Below, piece after piece: positions 23,601-38,600 of a stretch of 64,000 nucleotides of DNA. Made by a program: the position numbers and the translations under genes. Positions within the stretch are counted from its first letter, which is position 1. The number at the start of each line of letters is the position of its first letter. The DNA is from Chamaea fasciata (lineage: Eukaryota; Chordata; Aves; Passeriformes; Sylviidae): NCBI GenBank assembly GCA_029207755.1, contig JARCOQ010000004.1, positions 42,216,305-42,280,304 on the forward strand, read 5' to 3'. The notes under the pieces were generated by a model. The model was not told the origin of the DNA, did not search any database, and saw only the letters and a program-made list of their open reading frames with translations.

Positions 23601-26600
23601 TTTCCTCCCAAAAGTCGGACAGAGCAGTTGCTTGCCTCTTAGAGAGGTAAAGCTCTTGAGAACTATCCTGGAAAAAAAAGACATTTAGATTTAATTTTTC
23701 ATGCTATAATAATTGTGAATATTTTAAGAACCAAACAAAACCCACACAAGCACACAGAACCTCTCAGTCTCAAAATCAAGAATAAATGACACCACAAAAC
23801 CACAACTTTATGCTAAGTTTTCAGGTGAAGATCTAAAATGAATATATTAAGCTAATGTTTCTGGAAGTGCCATAGTTTCCACTGTGAAGCCTACCAAATT
23901 ATTGTTTCCACAGGAAAAAAAAAAAACCCACACCTGCAAAATAAGCAGAAGAATTATCAAATTCTTTAAACCTTTTAAACCTTCTGTTTTATATAGAGCT
24001 AATGCTTTTTCCTTTCAGAATCCTTGAATATTTTTGTTTTAAGCAAAAAGTGCAATAACTTTCTTCCTGTCCAACTCAGTCACATCATCCCCTTCCATAT
24101 CTTTTCCGTGTCATGCTTCTAGATTTGCATAACGTCTGGAGGCATGCCAAACCTGGGGTGAGAGGTAACAAGAGGGAGAATAGCATAAATTCTAATTTCT
24201 TCCTAAAATGACTAACTTACTGCTATCAAACAAACAGATACTATTTTCTCTGGGTAAGTTCCTCCAGGAAAATAAAAAAGAAACACCAGGCAGCAGCTTT
24301 AAAAATTTGCTAATCCTGCTTGGAATTGATTTGATCAACCTAGATCACTTCATTATACTAATGGGTGTGTGGATACAAGTTGGAAAAAGAAGAGTCCTGG
24401 CAGAGAGGTGTGCTTCTGTTTCATCTGATAGCAGTGCTGCTTTCTTACATTAAATTCACAGCTTTTTCATGTAGTTATAGTTTACAGTAAGAGGATTGTG
24501 TTCTTAGGCAATGAAAGTAAGAAATCTGTATGCTTTGAATTGTTTAGCAACTTGTTTTATAAACCTGTCTAAAATTTGAAGATGCAGAGAAGTATATAGT
24601 GGTGTTTAATGGTTTGTTTCCTGAATATGCTGGAGTACAGCTAGTGATAGAAAAAAGGAAGAACTGAAGTGCAATTGCTTAATTTCATAAATCTTTTATA
24701 TTTTACATTTCATCATGTATTTAGTATACTGTGTTACATATGTATGTGCATATTTTTCTGAGAAATGTTTCTGTGAAGTATTCATTTACGTAACATATAT
24801 GTTGAATGCTGTAGCCACCAAAGGAGAGAACTGCCTCTTGTTGAAGTGTTACTGTTCTGCCAATCTAAAAGCTCTTTTGCAACCTCAGCATGAGTTCCCA
24901 CCTGATCTTAGGTTTTGAATTAAAATTCCTTATTGATTTATGACGCAATGTCCTTCCTGTGGCATCTGAGGAAAGGAAACATTAGCGGATGCTTATGTTA
25001 AGATTTAGCAGTAAGAATAAAGCAATGCTATGAAAATAATTATTTTCAAAGAAAGGCTGTGGATTCTTCGTTCGTATTCAAAATGGAGAATATAACGAAG
25101 TGCTTGGTTTTAAACTTCAGTTTGAAAATATTATGACAATCTGTAATTTGAAATTAGGAAAAGCAATGCCAGGAGGCTGGGAGAATTGATCGTTCCCCTT
25201 GGCTCAGCCCTGCTGAAGCCACACCTAGAGTGCTCAGTCCAGGTCTGAGGTGATGCAAGGGTGACTTGGACAGATGGGAGTGACTCCAAGGCAGGGCCAT
25301 GAAAATGATTGAGGCCATAAAGTATATGACATAAGAGATAAGACTGAGAAAGCTAGTGCTGTTCATCCTGGAATAGGGGCTTAGGGTGGGAGGATCCTAT
25401 AGTTTGTATAAATACTATATGGTACAGAATGGAGAAAAAGGAACCTGACTTCTCAGTAGTGCCCACTGACAGAACAGGAGGCAATGGCTGGACACTGAAA
25501 GCTAGATAATACATAGGACAAATCTTACGTTTTTGTTTGTTTGTCTTTGGTGGGGATGAGGGGGTGATGTTGACTTTTGGGGTTTTTTTCTTGTTGGTGA
25601 GGGTGGTCATGGTGGCACAGGTTATCCAAGGAAGAGGTGGATTCTCCTCCTTGGAAATGCTCAGAATTGATCTGGATGTGATCCAGTTTAGCCTGCTCTA
25701 CCTAGAGCTCTGCTTGAATAGAGAGGTTAGATTAGATGGTTTCAGAACGTTTTTCCAAACTCAGCAATTCTGTGATATGCTCCGAAAGGAAATGATGGCA
25801 GTAAACTTTGTTAGCCTTAAGCCAGAATGAGTGTCTGCTTTAGTTTAGTGTCTTTTTACCTGTTTGGTAAGTACTACCCACAAAAGTCTAGTTTGTGAAA
25901 GGACTAAATGTCTATTAGAAAGTCAGTTTTGGTATCAAATGACTGTTCTGTGGTCCATGTGATCTAAGAAACTGGAATTCTTGAAAATGCGTGTCTAGGG
26001 AGAACACAGAATTGCCTATTTATTTGAGCTAGAACAGGAACTTCTGTATACCCAGGAAATGTGTAGTTTCCCAGGGGTCAAAACCAGTTAGTGAGATTTG
26101 TGGAGCAGGGGTTTGCATTGTCTTTAAAGGTAGGTGAACTGTCAAAGAAGTAATCAGTTTCTGGTGAGTTGTTTTGAGCCCCAAAGAGAATGGAGGTAGA
26201 GAGTAAAGATAATCCTAATGTCTCACCTGCTAATATTGCTACTTTACAGTGTGTGGAGTATTTGGCAGAGGTGGGGGTATATTAATGGTTGTGTAACTTC
26301 ATTTGTTATGTGGCTTAGTCTGCTTAGTTACCAGCCTATCTGACTAAATCAGCTATTATTCAGAGTGTGAAACAGGTGATGAAAAAGGGCTGCTTCTGTG
26401 GTAGAAATATTTACTAGTGTTCACAATATGTCTTACAGAAGTAAATGATTTGTGTCTTGTTACTACTTTAAAAGACTCTTTACTGAACAGTATTTAAAGA
26501 AAAGGCAACATTGATCTTAATTTAACCCATTCTGCACTACAAGTCCAAATGTCATACGTGGTTTTGGCTATGTATTGAAAAAAGTTATCTTGCACAAATG

Positions 26601-29600
26601 GGTGCTATTTATTTTATCATCATTCTTTATCGTGCATGTTTTTTGTCTTTGTGATGCATATCCATCTGTGTTGCACAGGAAATTTGTTGCTAACTCAAAA
26701 TGTTTATCTAGAAGCAACAGAAGAAGTTTCATTGGACAGTCCGGAGAGGGATCCAATACTTTCACCAGAACCTACTCCTGCAGTCACTCCTGTAACACCT
26801 ACTGCATTAATAGCTCCCAGAATGGAATTGAAAAGTGCAACAGCCCCGGTGATTGTTGATAGATCCAGGGAAGAGGTATGCTATAAACTTCTAAACTACT
26901 TGGATCTTTCAGTTTTGTCTTGTTATAAAATGCTAGTTCCTAAATGTTGATGTGTGACATTATACCTTGCTGGTTTTTTTGCAAAAGAAGTTTAGTGTGA
27001 ATTTGACCCATGAAAATACTGTAAGAATTCACTACTGAGGTGATTATATTTGAGATACATAGTGTTAGGAGTAAGAAGTTCTCTTCCTTCAGAATAGATA
27101 TTTTAAAAGTGTGTGTAGGAGTGAGCTGTGAACTTTGATACAAGAGAAATGTTATTAATATAAAATAATTTTAACTAGTGTGTTACAGTTTCAGCTTTTA
27201 TTTCTGAAGCTGTTCCTAACCGGGAAATTGAAAAAGCAGTTTTTTAGCATTATTATTTACTGGCATTTACTTCATGCTAGTAAACAACTGAGTGTAATTG
27301 TAGTCCTATTGTTGCTATTTACATTTGTGTTCCTGTCAAAGCGTGGACATTGCTGAATGTCATGCATTTTAGAGAGTTCTCTTACTAGACTTTGAAAACA
27401 AGACCTACATGTGACTCAATGATGCCTACTTGCCCAGATACCACGTGATGGCATTTGATTCTGATTTTGCCAGCTTCCGCTCTGGAACTATCCCTTCTGC
27501 CATGGCATTTCTTAGGATCTCTCTTTTTATGAAACTTAGGTATAGTACATGAAAGATTATGAAATTCTGGAAGAATAGAACTCAGACAAGTATCAGAAAA
27601 ATTTTTATCTGTTGCTTTTCCCTTCCCAAGCTCTTCTGTTGCAGATACTGTTAGTGAAAAGGACTATCTGTCCTTTGATTAGAGGCACGTAGAAGCATTG
27701 CAAATGATAGTAGTTGTGAACCATAGTGTCTGCTGGCATTGTAGGTGATACAATGAGCTGACCCCTAAGTCTGCTGTACTGGAAACTTTTGCAGTAACAC
27801 TTAAAACTGAAATCACAGGACCATTTAATTCGGAAAAGACCTTTAGAATCATTGAGCCCCACTGTAAACTTAGCCCTATCAAGTTCACCACAAGATCTTT
27901 GGTTGCAGTCACAGTCAGTGTTAGAAAGACTGGAAATGTTTCATAATTACACAAACATACTGTCTTTTTCTCCTCCTTCCTCTGTATCTTTATCCTTGTA
28001 CCCATACATAATATGGATGTCCATTTCCTTGTTAAATGTGATGTATCTTTTTCCTAGATTGAAGAGGAAGCAAATGGGAATTTGTTTGGTATTGAAATCA
28101 ATGTATCAGACCCGGAGAAAGTTGGTAAGTTCCTTGAGCCTAGAAATTCAGATGGTAGACTGTCTTATTCCTGGAAGACAATTCTTAGATTTTAGCATGA
28201 TTTCCTCTTTAGTTGTCCTTTGGCAGTTTTTATTATCTAAATGGAAATCTATTTATTGTATATTTTGGACTAAAAAGTATATGGCAGGCTTACCCTACCT
28301 TGGCCTGGGATAAGTATTTCAATTTTCTTACAGGGGATGGCATGAATGCTTATATGGCATACAGAGTAACAACAAAGGTAGGTAATACAACAAAAATTTG
28401 TGAATACTTTGTATTGTAGCTGAGATGGATCAGTAATTCACAACAATTTTATTTTTTTAAGACATCACTTTCAATATTCCACAAAAATGAATTCTCTGTT
28501 AAAAGAAGATTCAGTGATTTTCTTGGCCTGCACAGCAAATTAGCAACAAAATACATGCATATTGGTTATATTGTGCCTCCAGCTCCAGAAAAAAGTATTG
28601 TAGGTAAGTGCAGTTCCAATAAGATGACACTTAAATATTGAATACAAATTACTCCTCTGCATAAATACTACTTGTGTCTTCTCAGGTGGTCCAAATATTC
28701 TTTGTGTTCTGCATTTTCAAATAGTTCGTATTAAATTGGAATGATATGTAATGGCCTTTTCCTAACTCAGACTAGTTGATAATGAGGAGGATATCTCTTA
28801 ATGCATGGCTTAGTGTTTCTTATCTATGGTCCTTTCTTTGCTGTTGCTAAGAGCTGATTAGTCTACAAAAACAATAATGTAAAAGTTTATTTTTAAGTTG
28901 AGCTGTTATCAGTTGCCTGCAATATGTAGAGCTTTGTACATACTCCAGATCTCTGATACTTCTCTTTGTTTCTTTTGATCATGGTGAATGCAAAACTTCT
29001 CATAAATTGTGCAAGGTTTTAATGCAGAAAACTACTTTTGACTTGAATGCCTTAAAGGATCAGATCCATTCTCTGTGAGCTAAGAAGCATGCCTGGTGCA
29101 TTAAAACAACTTCAGATCTCTAAGTAGGAGAGGTTCTTTTAAAATAGGTAAATATTTAAAACAGACTTTTGTGTTACTCATATAAGGAAGTGATTTGAAT
29201 CTGGAATGTTGTTTGGCATGTAGGCAATGGCAGAACTTCTTTTCAGTAGTTTAGCCTATAAAGATAATCAGAGCAGCACTTTTTCATGTAAGTAGGAGTA
29301 GGCAGACTTAGTAGGTGTAGGCAGTAGGCAGTAGGAGGCTTGGAAAATTCATGATTTTACTTCTGTAGAAAAGCACTGTGTTTTTTAAGCCTGTGAGACT
29401 GAAAATTTGACCTGGATTTTTGGTAATTCTTGAAAGTTATGGGTAGTTCTGTAATAATCAGTTTTTCCTATAACAAAAGTAAGTTTAATTCCAAATGCTA
29501 TCAGGGTTTCTGGAACTGGAATGAGGCTTCTGTCATGTCCTTTGGATGATACAACATTTAAGGCATTTATGACAGTGTGCATTTACATGAAAATGTAATG

Positions 29601-32600
29601 CTTGCATCACAGTCAAATTCAGCTTAGACTGGATCTCAGCTACCACTTGAACAAAACCAGCATAAAGATCGATATACCTGAAAGACGGTAAAATAGTGGG
29701 ATTTTCTGCAGTGCAAGAAAGCACTGGCTGGTGCTTCAAAGCCTTGTGTAGAGACTTTAAGGTACAGGTAGGTTGGGAAAACTCAGACTCTGTAGAATAT
29801 TTTCAAAAGAGCATGAAATTCCATCTTTAAAGTTAAAATTCACAGGTGTTACTTAGTTCTGTTCAAGAGCGTGTAGTCAGTACATTTCCATTTCTGGAGA
29901 AAAGAAGGAATTGATTCTAGTCTGTTTTGAAATAATGCATCTTAAAGCAGAGAGCTGACAAAACAGCTGAAAGTAAGATGATGTAGTCTTTACATTACGC
30001 TTGTTTATTTTTAAAGTCTTGATACATAATGTCATACATTCAGTGTTATGCAGTGTGTGTTGTAAAAACGTCCCCGGTCTGTTCATTCTGTTATACTGTT
30101 GGTAACACCTGGAATTTTAAGCTTGTTTTATTGTGTTGATGAGTGGTAGGGGCAGGAATTTTAGATCTTAGCTACAAATTCAAGTCCATCAATTACTGTC
30201 AAAAGGAATGAAAGGATAAAAATGAGTCAATTGCGAACTGGAGTTGGACATGCATTAAGGTACCTCACTACTTACATAAGTGTGTATGAAAATCGTGTTT
30301 TAATTTTTAAACACAATAATCTGTTATGTCATGGATCTTTTCCTGTGAAGGGTTAGAGAGTGCTTGGTCTACAGAAACAGTCTTTGCACTTGCATTTAAA
30401 TAGGCTTATATTAGCGGAGAAAGAAATCTGGCAAGATATTTAGAAATAACTCATTATTACAGAGTAGGAATACCTCATATAGGTAATTTGCATTGGGTTT
30501 GTATATTCAGTTTTTCTCTATGAAACTTGTTCAAAGTTCAACTATGAAGGCTCTTTTGTATTAAGCCACAGGATATCCTTCTTTCTGCAGTAAAATATTA
30601 TTGTATAGTAATACTGTAATGTATTACTATAATTATTATAAAGATGAGGCATGTGAATTAACTCAACTTCCTTTGAATACTTTAATCCTATTTGAAGACA
30701 TACTCAATTTTACTGACAAATTTATGGATTTAGTTACATTATGCTGTGTGGAATACTCTTGGTAAAAAAATCTTTATCAGGTTTACTTTCGTCATGTTGC
30801 AGAGGAGGGAAAAACTAAGGCTTCAGTGACAGGTTAAGGTTTCCTTCTTTTTCCTGTAAGGCTTTGCTGCTTGTCTCCTGCTGGGGTTACTGTATGAAAC
30901 TTTTAAGTCCAGAAGGGAGATCGGGGGAGGAACTTTGGGAACTGTTGACCTAACAGATCAGTGAGTACATAGTCAGAATCTCAAAACTTTTAGCTGAAGA
31001 GGCACAAAAGTAACAGATAAGAAATATACTACAGCTAGAAATCAGACGTCCGGACTGTATAATAAAATACCTTTCCTGTTTTTTAGGAAATAAGAATAAT
31101 TATTGATGTCCAGTGTTTCCAGTTTGATGGGACTCAGGTTGCTAAACTCTGAGTTTAGATCTTTAGCATGAAAAATAGTGATTTCAGTCTTACTGTTTTA
31201 GAATTCTTCTGCTGCTGACGTTGAAGCTATTTCCTGTACCATGATACATCAATAACTGGTTGCCACTTTTGTCTTGATCAGAGGAAGCACTGTAAAGCTG
31301 CATGCATTTTATTCTGCTGATCTTGTTCTTCATGCGGTTCGGTTCAGAATTTTCAGAATTTGTTAGTTTGTGTTAGTTAATTAAAAAGCTGTTGGTTTTA
31401 GAACTTAAAAAATAGTTGAATCAAAATAATGGTAATAAGCTTACCTGAGAATAGGCTTATAACGTGAGGACATTTTTGTATTCTGCTTTATATGTCTAAT
31501 TATTTTCTTTTTCTGGATATGAGTTGCTAGTAAGACTCTGATCAGCATTTAAATTGTTTTCATAAATGCAAATTCACCTAGTTTTACTTCCCTATTAGTC
31601 ACAATTTATATGTTACAGGAAATTGAGTATTTCATAGAGCTACTTCTACAAAACCATGCAGCTTTCAGTGGTTTTTTTTTTTTATATCCTTGTGTAGTGT
31701 TTTTCGTTGTAATTTGATTTAAATATGTAAACATAGGTGAGCCTTATATTCTAATCACATCAGTTATGTTAATGATTTATCTGTGATAAAATAAAATCAA
31801 TATGATGCTGTTTCCTTCAAGGCATGACCAAGGTTAAAGTAGGCAAAGAAGATTCTTCATCTACTGAGTTTGTAGAGAAAAGAAGAGCAGCCCTAGAAAG
31901 GTAATGTATGTATTAACTAAAATGTATTTAGGTAAGAATTACCTGTAGTACTCTATATTGGTTCTGTAATTGCAATGCTGGTGATCGGTACTTAAGTGAA
32001 TTCTGGAGACTATACAACTCAAATTTTTGTGTAGAAATTGAATAATTCCTGTTAGTAACAGGAAGAGCAGCGCTATTGATAAAAATATTGTAACTAACTT
32101 GTTTTGGACTTAAAGACTACAGAGGTTCAGTAAGTAAAACTACCAGTACTAGCTTCTGTAGACATTTCAGGTTGAAGGAATTAAGACACTTATAACGTTG
32201 TATTTGTTCCTTAGCAAATCAGCTGTTGGGTGGAAGGAAGGTGGGTGAAGATCTTCAATCACTTGAAAGCCAGATGGGCTTATGATGATGTGCATTGATG
32301 ACATTGATGTGACTAGCTGAATTTTGGCATAAGAGATACGGGATCTCTGTCACCTGGGACTGATATACAGCTGATACTGTTCAAGGATCTTTTTCATGGA
32401 AGGGCCCTATCCCTGGTATAGTCCTACATTAGCCTTAACTTGTACTTCATACTGAGTATGGAACAAGGGAAAAAAGTTGAGCAATCTAATATGTAAATTA
32501 GTTTTACTGCAATCCTTACCTTCTTTAGGAAAAAAACAAATGAGGATCTGGTGGTCGTTCCTAATGGTGGGTGGATAAAAGAAGTGCAGAAAAAAAGAAG

Positions 32601-35600
32601 AGGGAGTTGCATTGAATTTTACTTGTGTATATATGACTTTTTTAGAACTAAATGGACTGAAGACTAGTTTATCCAGTGTAAAAATAGTTTGTATCTAGAG
32701 CATAGTCAACTCACTGGTCCCAAGATTTCTTATAATTCTAAAATAAATCAGCCGGAAGTAACAAAAAGTCTGTCCACTGCACTGTGCAAAAATGTTTAAA
32801 CAAGCTCATTTTTTCTGGCTGGTTAATATAGGAGTAGGTCTTCACTCAGCTGTTTGAAATAAGTATATTATTTTACCACAAGATTTGACAAGCCCCACTT
32901 TAAGGAGTTTCTGGTGTAAACAAAATGTGTTGTGAAACACTGCCCAACGTTTGGTACGTTATGTTGTGGTATGGAGTACATGGCACTTCAGTATGTTAGT
33001 CAGGCACATTAAATCTATTCTGTTAGCTGATATTTTAATTTTTAAAATCATAGGTATCTACAACGAACAGTAAAGCACCCAACCTTGCTACAGGATCCAG
33101 ATTTGAGACAATTCTTGGAAAGTTCTGAGGTATTTATGTTTTAACTTCTCTTACTTATTTCTAGATATGGTAACCTACCAAGCAATATATTCACTTTGTA
33201 TTGAGACCTAATCCCCTAAATTAATATGAAATCCAATTGGAACATTCCCTTCATGGGTTAGAATGGCACAAGCTACTTAGGTATGATGTGCCTCAGGCTC
33301 TGGTAAACTTATAGTGATGGTGACAAAAAGCTATTTGCTGTATGGTGACTTCTCAAGCAAGTTGGTCTTTTCAGTTCTGATGGTACAGATTGCTAAGTAA
33401 GATCTAAAATTAAACTGGCTTGGAAGCAGTTCTCTTGCCTCTAGGAGTTGAGCTTGAGGTGTATTGGTAGGATAATGTGAAAACGCTGGCAGTGCTGCTG
33501 GCCAGGTGAGGTATTTTGTGGATAAGGATTTCAGTCACCTGTACTATTAATCTGGTACCTTCCACAATATTAAATATATTGTTAAAAATACATAATATCT
33601 CTTAGTGGTCCATAGTGGTTTCATTCTAATACTGAACTGTGTCGTGGTTAATGCCAGTATCTTAGTTATACTAATAAGTCACAGAGGCTTCCCTACTGAC
33701 AAAAGCATCAATAGATAACTTACAGTGGGTTTGTCAATGCTGCTGACAGACAAAACATCACATGAAGGGTAAATGGTCTGACATAGGGGCCACCTTGTAT
33801 AGCATATTCAATCTAGCCTGAGTAATAATATCAATTAAATTTAAAGTTTGTTAATTTAACTCTGAGCTTTTCTCAGTACCTAAGCAGATAACATGTTCTC
33901 TTGATACTTGAGATACATTTATAGCCTTACATTGAAAAGCAAAAAGTCATCAACCTTTTATTATCAGCAAGCAGTGCATGTCCTGTGTTAGAATTAAACG
34001 TGTAACAGAATTTCCTGTGTCTAATTTGTTGTAAATCTAAGCTTTTCTGTTCTTGTAGTGGCAGTTTGTTTGTTGTAGCATATAAGTGGCCATTTAGGAC
34101 ATTTGGCTAGTTTATAACAGCTTTGGACTAGTGGTTTGTTTGTTCCATTTAAATGTAAAGATGTAGAAGAAAAGTAAATAGTCTATATTTTTAAGTTTTC
34201 CTCTTGAGAATGTAGAAGTAGTAAATTTGAGAAATTAGATTCCACTATATTGAAACACATAGAAGTAAAGAAAACACTATGTCCTTTTCTTTCCCCCTTG
34301 TGCCTGTTAAACCACCATCCTTTTAACCAGTCCCTTTGCCCTTATTTGTCATTCAATTCCAGCTGCCGAGAGCAGTTAACACCCAAGCTCTGAGTGGAGC
34401 AGGAATATTGAGGATGGTAAACAAGGCTGCCGACGCTGTCAACAAAATGACAATCAAGATGAATGAATCGGATGCAGTAAGAGCTGATTTTTTGGCTTGA
34501 ATAATGAGATGAATTAATGAACCTCAACAATTGCATTTTAAAGCTGTAGAAGTAGAAAATGGGTTATTAATTTCCTTATTGGCCTGAATTCTTAGCTGTA
34601 TCAGTTGACCACCCTGGAAGTACCTGGATAATTTGCTTCTTTAGAACCAGAAATGTTGTTGGTAATCTAATTTGTAGTGCTTGATTCCTTCATCTTTTGT
34701 CAGTGGTTTGAAGAAAAACAGCAGCAATTTGAGAATCTGGATCAGCAACTTAGGAAGCTTCATGCCTGTGTTGAAGCACTAGTCTGCCACAGAAAAGGTA
34801 ACTTTACTTTTATATGAACCTTAGGAAATGGTGATGAAACAAGAGCTCAGCATATCAGATCTCTTAACTAAAATAGTTACACAATGTATTTTATTTGCAA
34901 TTTCTAATTGTATCTTCCATTTAAAATTGCACTAGTTTTTTTTTATACCTTTATTTGTATACCTTTAATTTTAAATTAAACCAGAGTATCTGTCATTCCT
35001 AGAGTCACTATAATGATATAGCATATTTTTTTTCCCTTGCAGTTTCATTATCACGCCTAGCAAGTGATTCTACTACAGTAGACATCCATAAATTTCTTTT
35101 GGTCTCATGACAAGAGTAATTTCTTTCTGAACAGAAAGTGGCTGCATAAATCCATTTAAACATCTTTTGGTTCAGTATTGCAGTTAACCGAGTTAAGTGC
35201 TTGCACAGGAATTTCTTATTCTTAATTTAATCTGCATAATGATAAACCCTCAGCCACTGTTAACTTTTCTGGGAAGATAAGTAGTCACAGAATATCAGCT
35301 TTTTGTTTGCTTATTTTAGATATAACCAAAGCCTGTAAGTTTATATTGTAATAAGCTGTGCTGCTCTTTGTCAGAGATGGATTTCCATCAGATTATTGAA
35401 AAAACCAAACATAATAAAAACCAAGCGAAGTAGAACCCCAAACAAACCACAATTTTGAATTTGTGGCTCAAGAAGACTATGTGTGCTTTCTGACAATATT
35501 GTATTATGCTAAAATATGGTGTCACTTTTGAGCATTTCCAAAAAGTACTTGGAAATGTTGTAAGTTGCTTTCTCATAATTCTAATCAGGAATTACTCTTT

Positions 35601-38600
35601 GCAGTAAAAATGTTTTAGCCACTTATCCTCAAGGCTAAGGAGTATTTAAGAAGTAATAGGAAATGGAAATCTTTATTTACGGTTAATTTGACACCTTACA
35701 GATTTTAATAACTGTTGGCTCATTGGGTTTTTTCTAAGAGTTGTGTTTAAATCGTAAAGGTTTAAATACCTGAAGACAGCTTCCCTCTACAATCACTTCT
35801 GGTGTTCTAATGGTTCTGGAGGAGCTTCAAAGTTGCAAACTAACCTGAAGTAATTTGGACCAAACATTTGTTCGAAGGTCATGGAACTAAACTTTGTACA
35901 GGATTACTTACCTGGGATTTGGGATAACGGCACCAGTATTTGTTGATAAATTAGCTCAAAACTTCACAGATGCTGATATGTGAGATTTGGTTGGTGTTTT
36001 TTACTTCAAGGCATATCATAATGTGATTATACATTACAGTATGCACACGTAAAAGTTACTTAAACTCGATGAAACAGCCCAATAGGAATAAATTCCACTC
36101 ATGGGAGTGGTGATCTTGTGAAGGGGTTGGGTTTTTTCCTATGCTGAACTAAATGGAAGAAATGTGCTGTAAACCTGTTAAAATTGTTCTGAAAATTTGC
36201 TCTGTAGGTGACTTGGCTTTTGTTTTGTGGGTTTGCATTTTCTCTGAAGTGGGCAATTGGATAATACTGAAGTGACTTTTTTTTTTCACGTGTTTTTCTG
36301 GACAGAATAAGCATTGCATTAATAAATAGACTTGGCAAAGCATTAACTGATTGAGAGTTGTTTTGCACAGGAGTCTTTCTCCTAAATGTGGTTTCATTGT
36401 GATGTCCTTGTGTATCTTACCATGATCTTTAGCTTCTGTTCAGTTGGTGAAGTTAAACCTCTGTTCCACTGATTTATACTGCAGAGTAATATAATAAATT
36501 AACTAGATCATGCTGAACATTACTCCTGTTTCAGAGCTTTCAGCCAACACTGCTGCCTTTGCTAAAAGTGCTGCCATGTTAGGTAACTCAGAGGACCACA
36601 CTGCTCTATCTAGAGCTTTGTCTCAGCTTGCAGAGGTTGAGGAGAAGATCGATCAGTTGCATCAAGAACAAGCTTTTGCTGATTTCTATGTGTTCTCAGA
36701 ACTGCTTGGTGATTACATTCGTCTGATTGCTGCAGTAAAAGTGAGTACTACTAGGAAAAATACTGATTTAGTGTTTGAAGTCCCATTCCTCAACTTACAG
36801 GTTCAGGGTAAATGAATGTGTGCATTTGCTCATGTAACACAATTAAGTTTTTGCCTGATGTTCCAGCAGAGTAAAGTGAAAGCATTCCTAAGTTATTCCA
36901 ATGACAAAAATGGCTGTGATTGAAAATGTGAATGGAGCAGTAAGATCCAGAAAAAATGCAAATCTACTTTAAGCAATACTAATTGTGTATAGTATTTGGG
37001 GGATACTGTACTCTACTGAGTCTAAGCATACTGAACCTGTTTATTTCAGATTACTTACTGTTACAGTAAGCATACATAAGTGTGGAAGAACATAATTTGG
37101 TATTCTGTATCTGGTAGATAGCCATTAATGTCTTTAAATAAGAAAGAGACGCAATTTGTGGATCTGCATCTCATTAAAAAAAATATTCAATTTAAGTGTA
37201 AGCTATGCTGCACAGCATGATTAGGTTTAGACATGGGCACAGGTATGTTTGAATTCTGCCCAGAAACACCTTTGAATTCGCCAGGTTGCTGGAAGTATAT
37301 ATTTTTTTCTTTTGACTTTGTTTTTCTATTTTTTTTCTTTTCTTTTTTTTCTCCCTGCTGTCCCTGCTGTCCCTGCTCTTTTTTCTCTCATCTCTCTTTT
37401 CTTTTTTCTTTTCTTTTTTCTCTTTTCTTTTTTCTGTCTTTTTTCTCTTTTCTGTTTTCTCTCTTTTTGTTTTTTTTTTCTTCTTTCCTTTTTCCCTTTT
37501 TTTTTCTTTTTTTTTTTCTTTTTTTTGGATATGTTTACTTTACTTCTGCTGCCTTAGTCCATTTCAGCAACATAAACATGTTGCAGAAAATGCGTGTAAT
37601 CCCTACGCATGAGCAGTTTGCTACTATCTGCATTTAAAGAATTGTCTGCATAATAGAGCACTTCATAGTGCTTGTTTTTCTAGTGCTTTAATAAAATGAA
37701 GGGCATAAAATGATTTGGACCACTGAAGTGTCTGCTCTGAAAAGAGTTCTTGAATAGCCTGTTACTTGTATTGAACTGTGCAAGCATGGTGTCAAGTGAA
37801 ATGCAATACGTGGTAGACACACTAAGGTTTCTTTGAGTATATTACTTGTTCCAGCTTTATCCTAGAATTATTTTTTCCTACTGGGAATTTTGGTAGCTCT
37901 GAAAATTTCAGTTGTTTAATAAGTTTGTCTGTTCTCACAGGGTGTGTTTGACCATCGAATGAAATGCTGGCAGAAGTGGCAAGATGCTCAGGTCACTTTA
38001 CAAAAAAAACGTGAAGCTGAAGCTAAACTCCAACTTGCCAACAAACCTGATAAATTACAGCAAGCTAAAGATGAGATAAAAGAGGTAATGTTATCAAACA
38101 TTATTTTGGAGGTCAGTCTTTCTGCATTCACTCATTCATTCTGCATTAATGCTGCTTTATACCATTTTTGTTTACAAATCACTTACTTGCTGTTTCCCGT
38201 ATTTACTGAAATTTTTAAAAGAAATTTACTTGAAACAGTTAATGTGTGCAAATTTTACTCATTGTAAGATCTGAAAGACAGTTAATACTGTCTCTACAGA
38301 GTCTGGGAGTTTGGAGGGAGGGAACATGGACAAGTTAATGCTTTTAAATGTTAACAGCTCACTTGGATAGGCAGAGGAACACCTCTTGGTTTCTAAAGCT
38401 GACTTGGGTAAATTCAGCAAAGATATCTAATAGAGAACTATTCCCATGTTTTGCTTAAATATGCAGTTTTTCTACCCATATATATGTGCATGTATATATG
38501 GTGTAATTTCAGTAAAAATCTAACATGTTGAAGTGTCATAATTTATACACTTTTTCTATCATGCTTCACTAAGGAAATTGAAGAGGTAGGACAACTTAAT

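Noticed and set aside
27852..28313. 153-codon ORF overlapping SNX2 exon 4
   Set aside because: It is in a different frame from SNX2 and covers intron, exon and intron; a shadow ORF.
37233..37637. Phe/Leu/Ser-rich ORFs resembling membrane proteins
   Set aside because: They translate a polypyrimidine tract inside SNX2 intron 11.
38573..38584. Possible 12-nt micro-exon (AAG|GAAATTGAAGAG|GTAGGA) in SNX2 intron 12
   Set aside because: It would keep the frame and resemble the preceding IKE, but the acceptor lacks a good pyrimidine tract, the donor is weak, and known SNX2 has no such insert. Chance is more likely.
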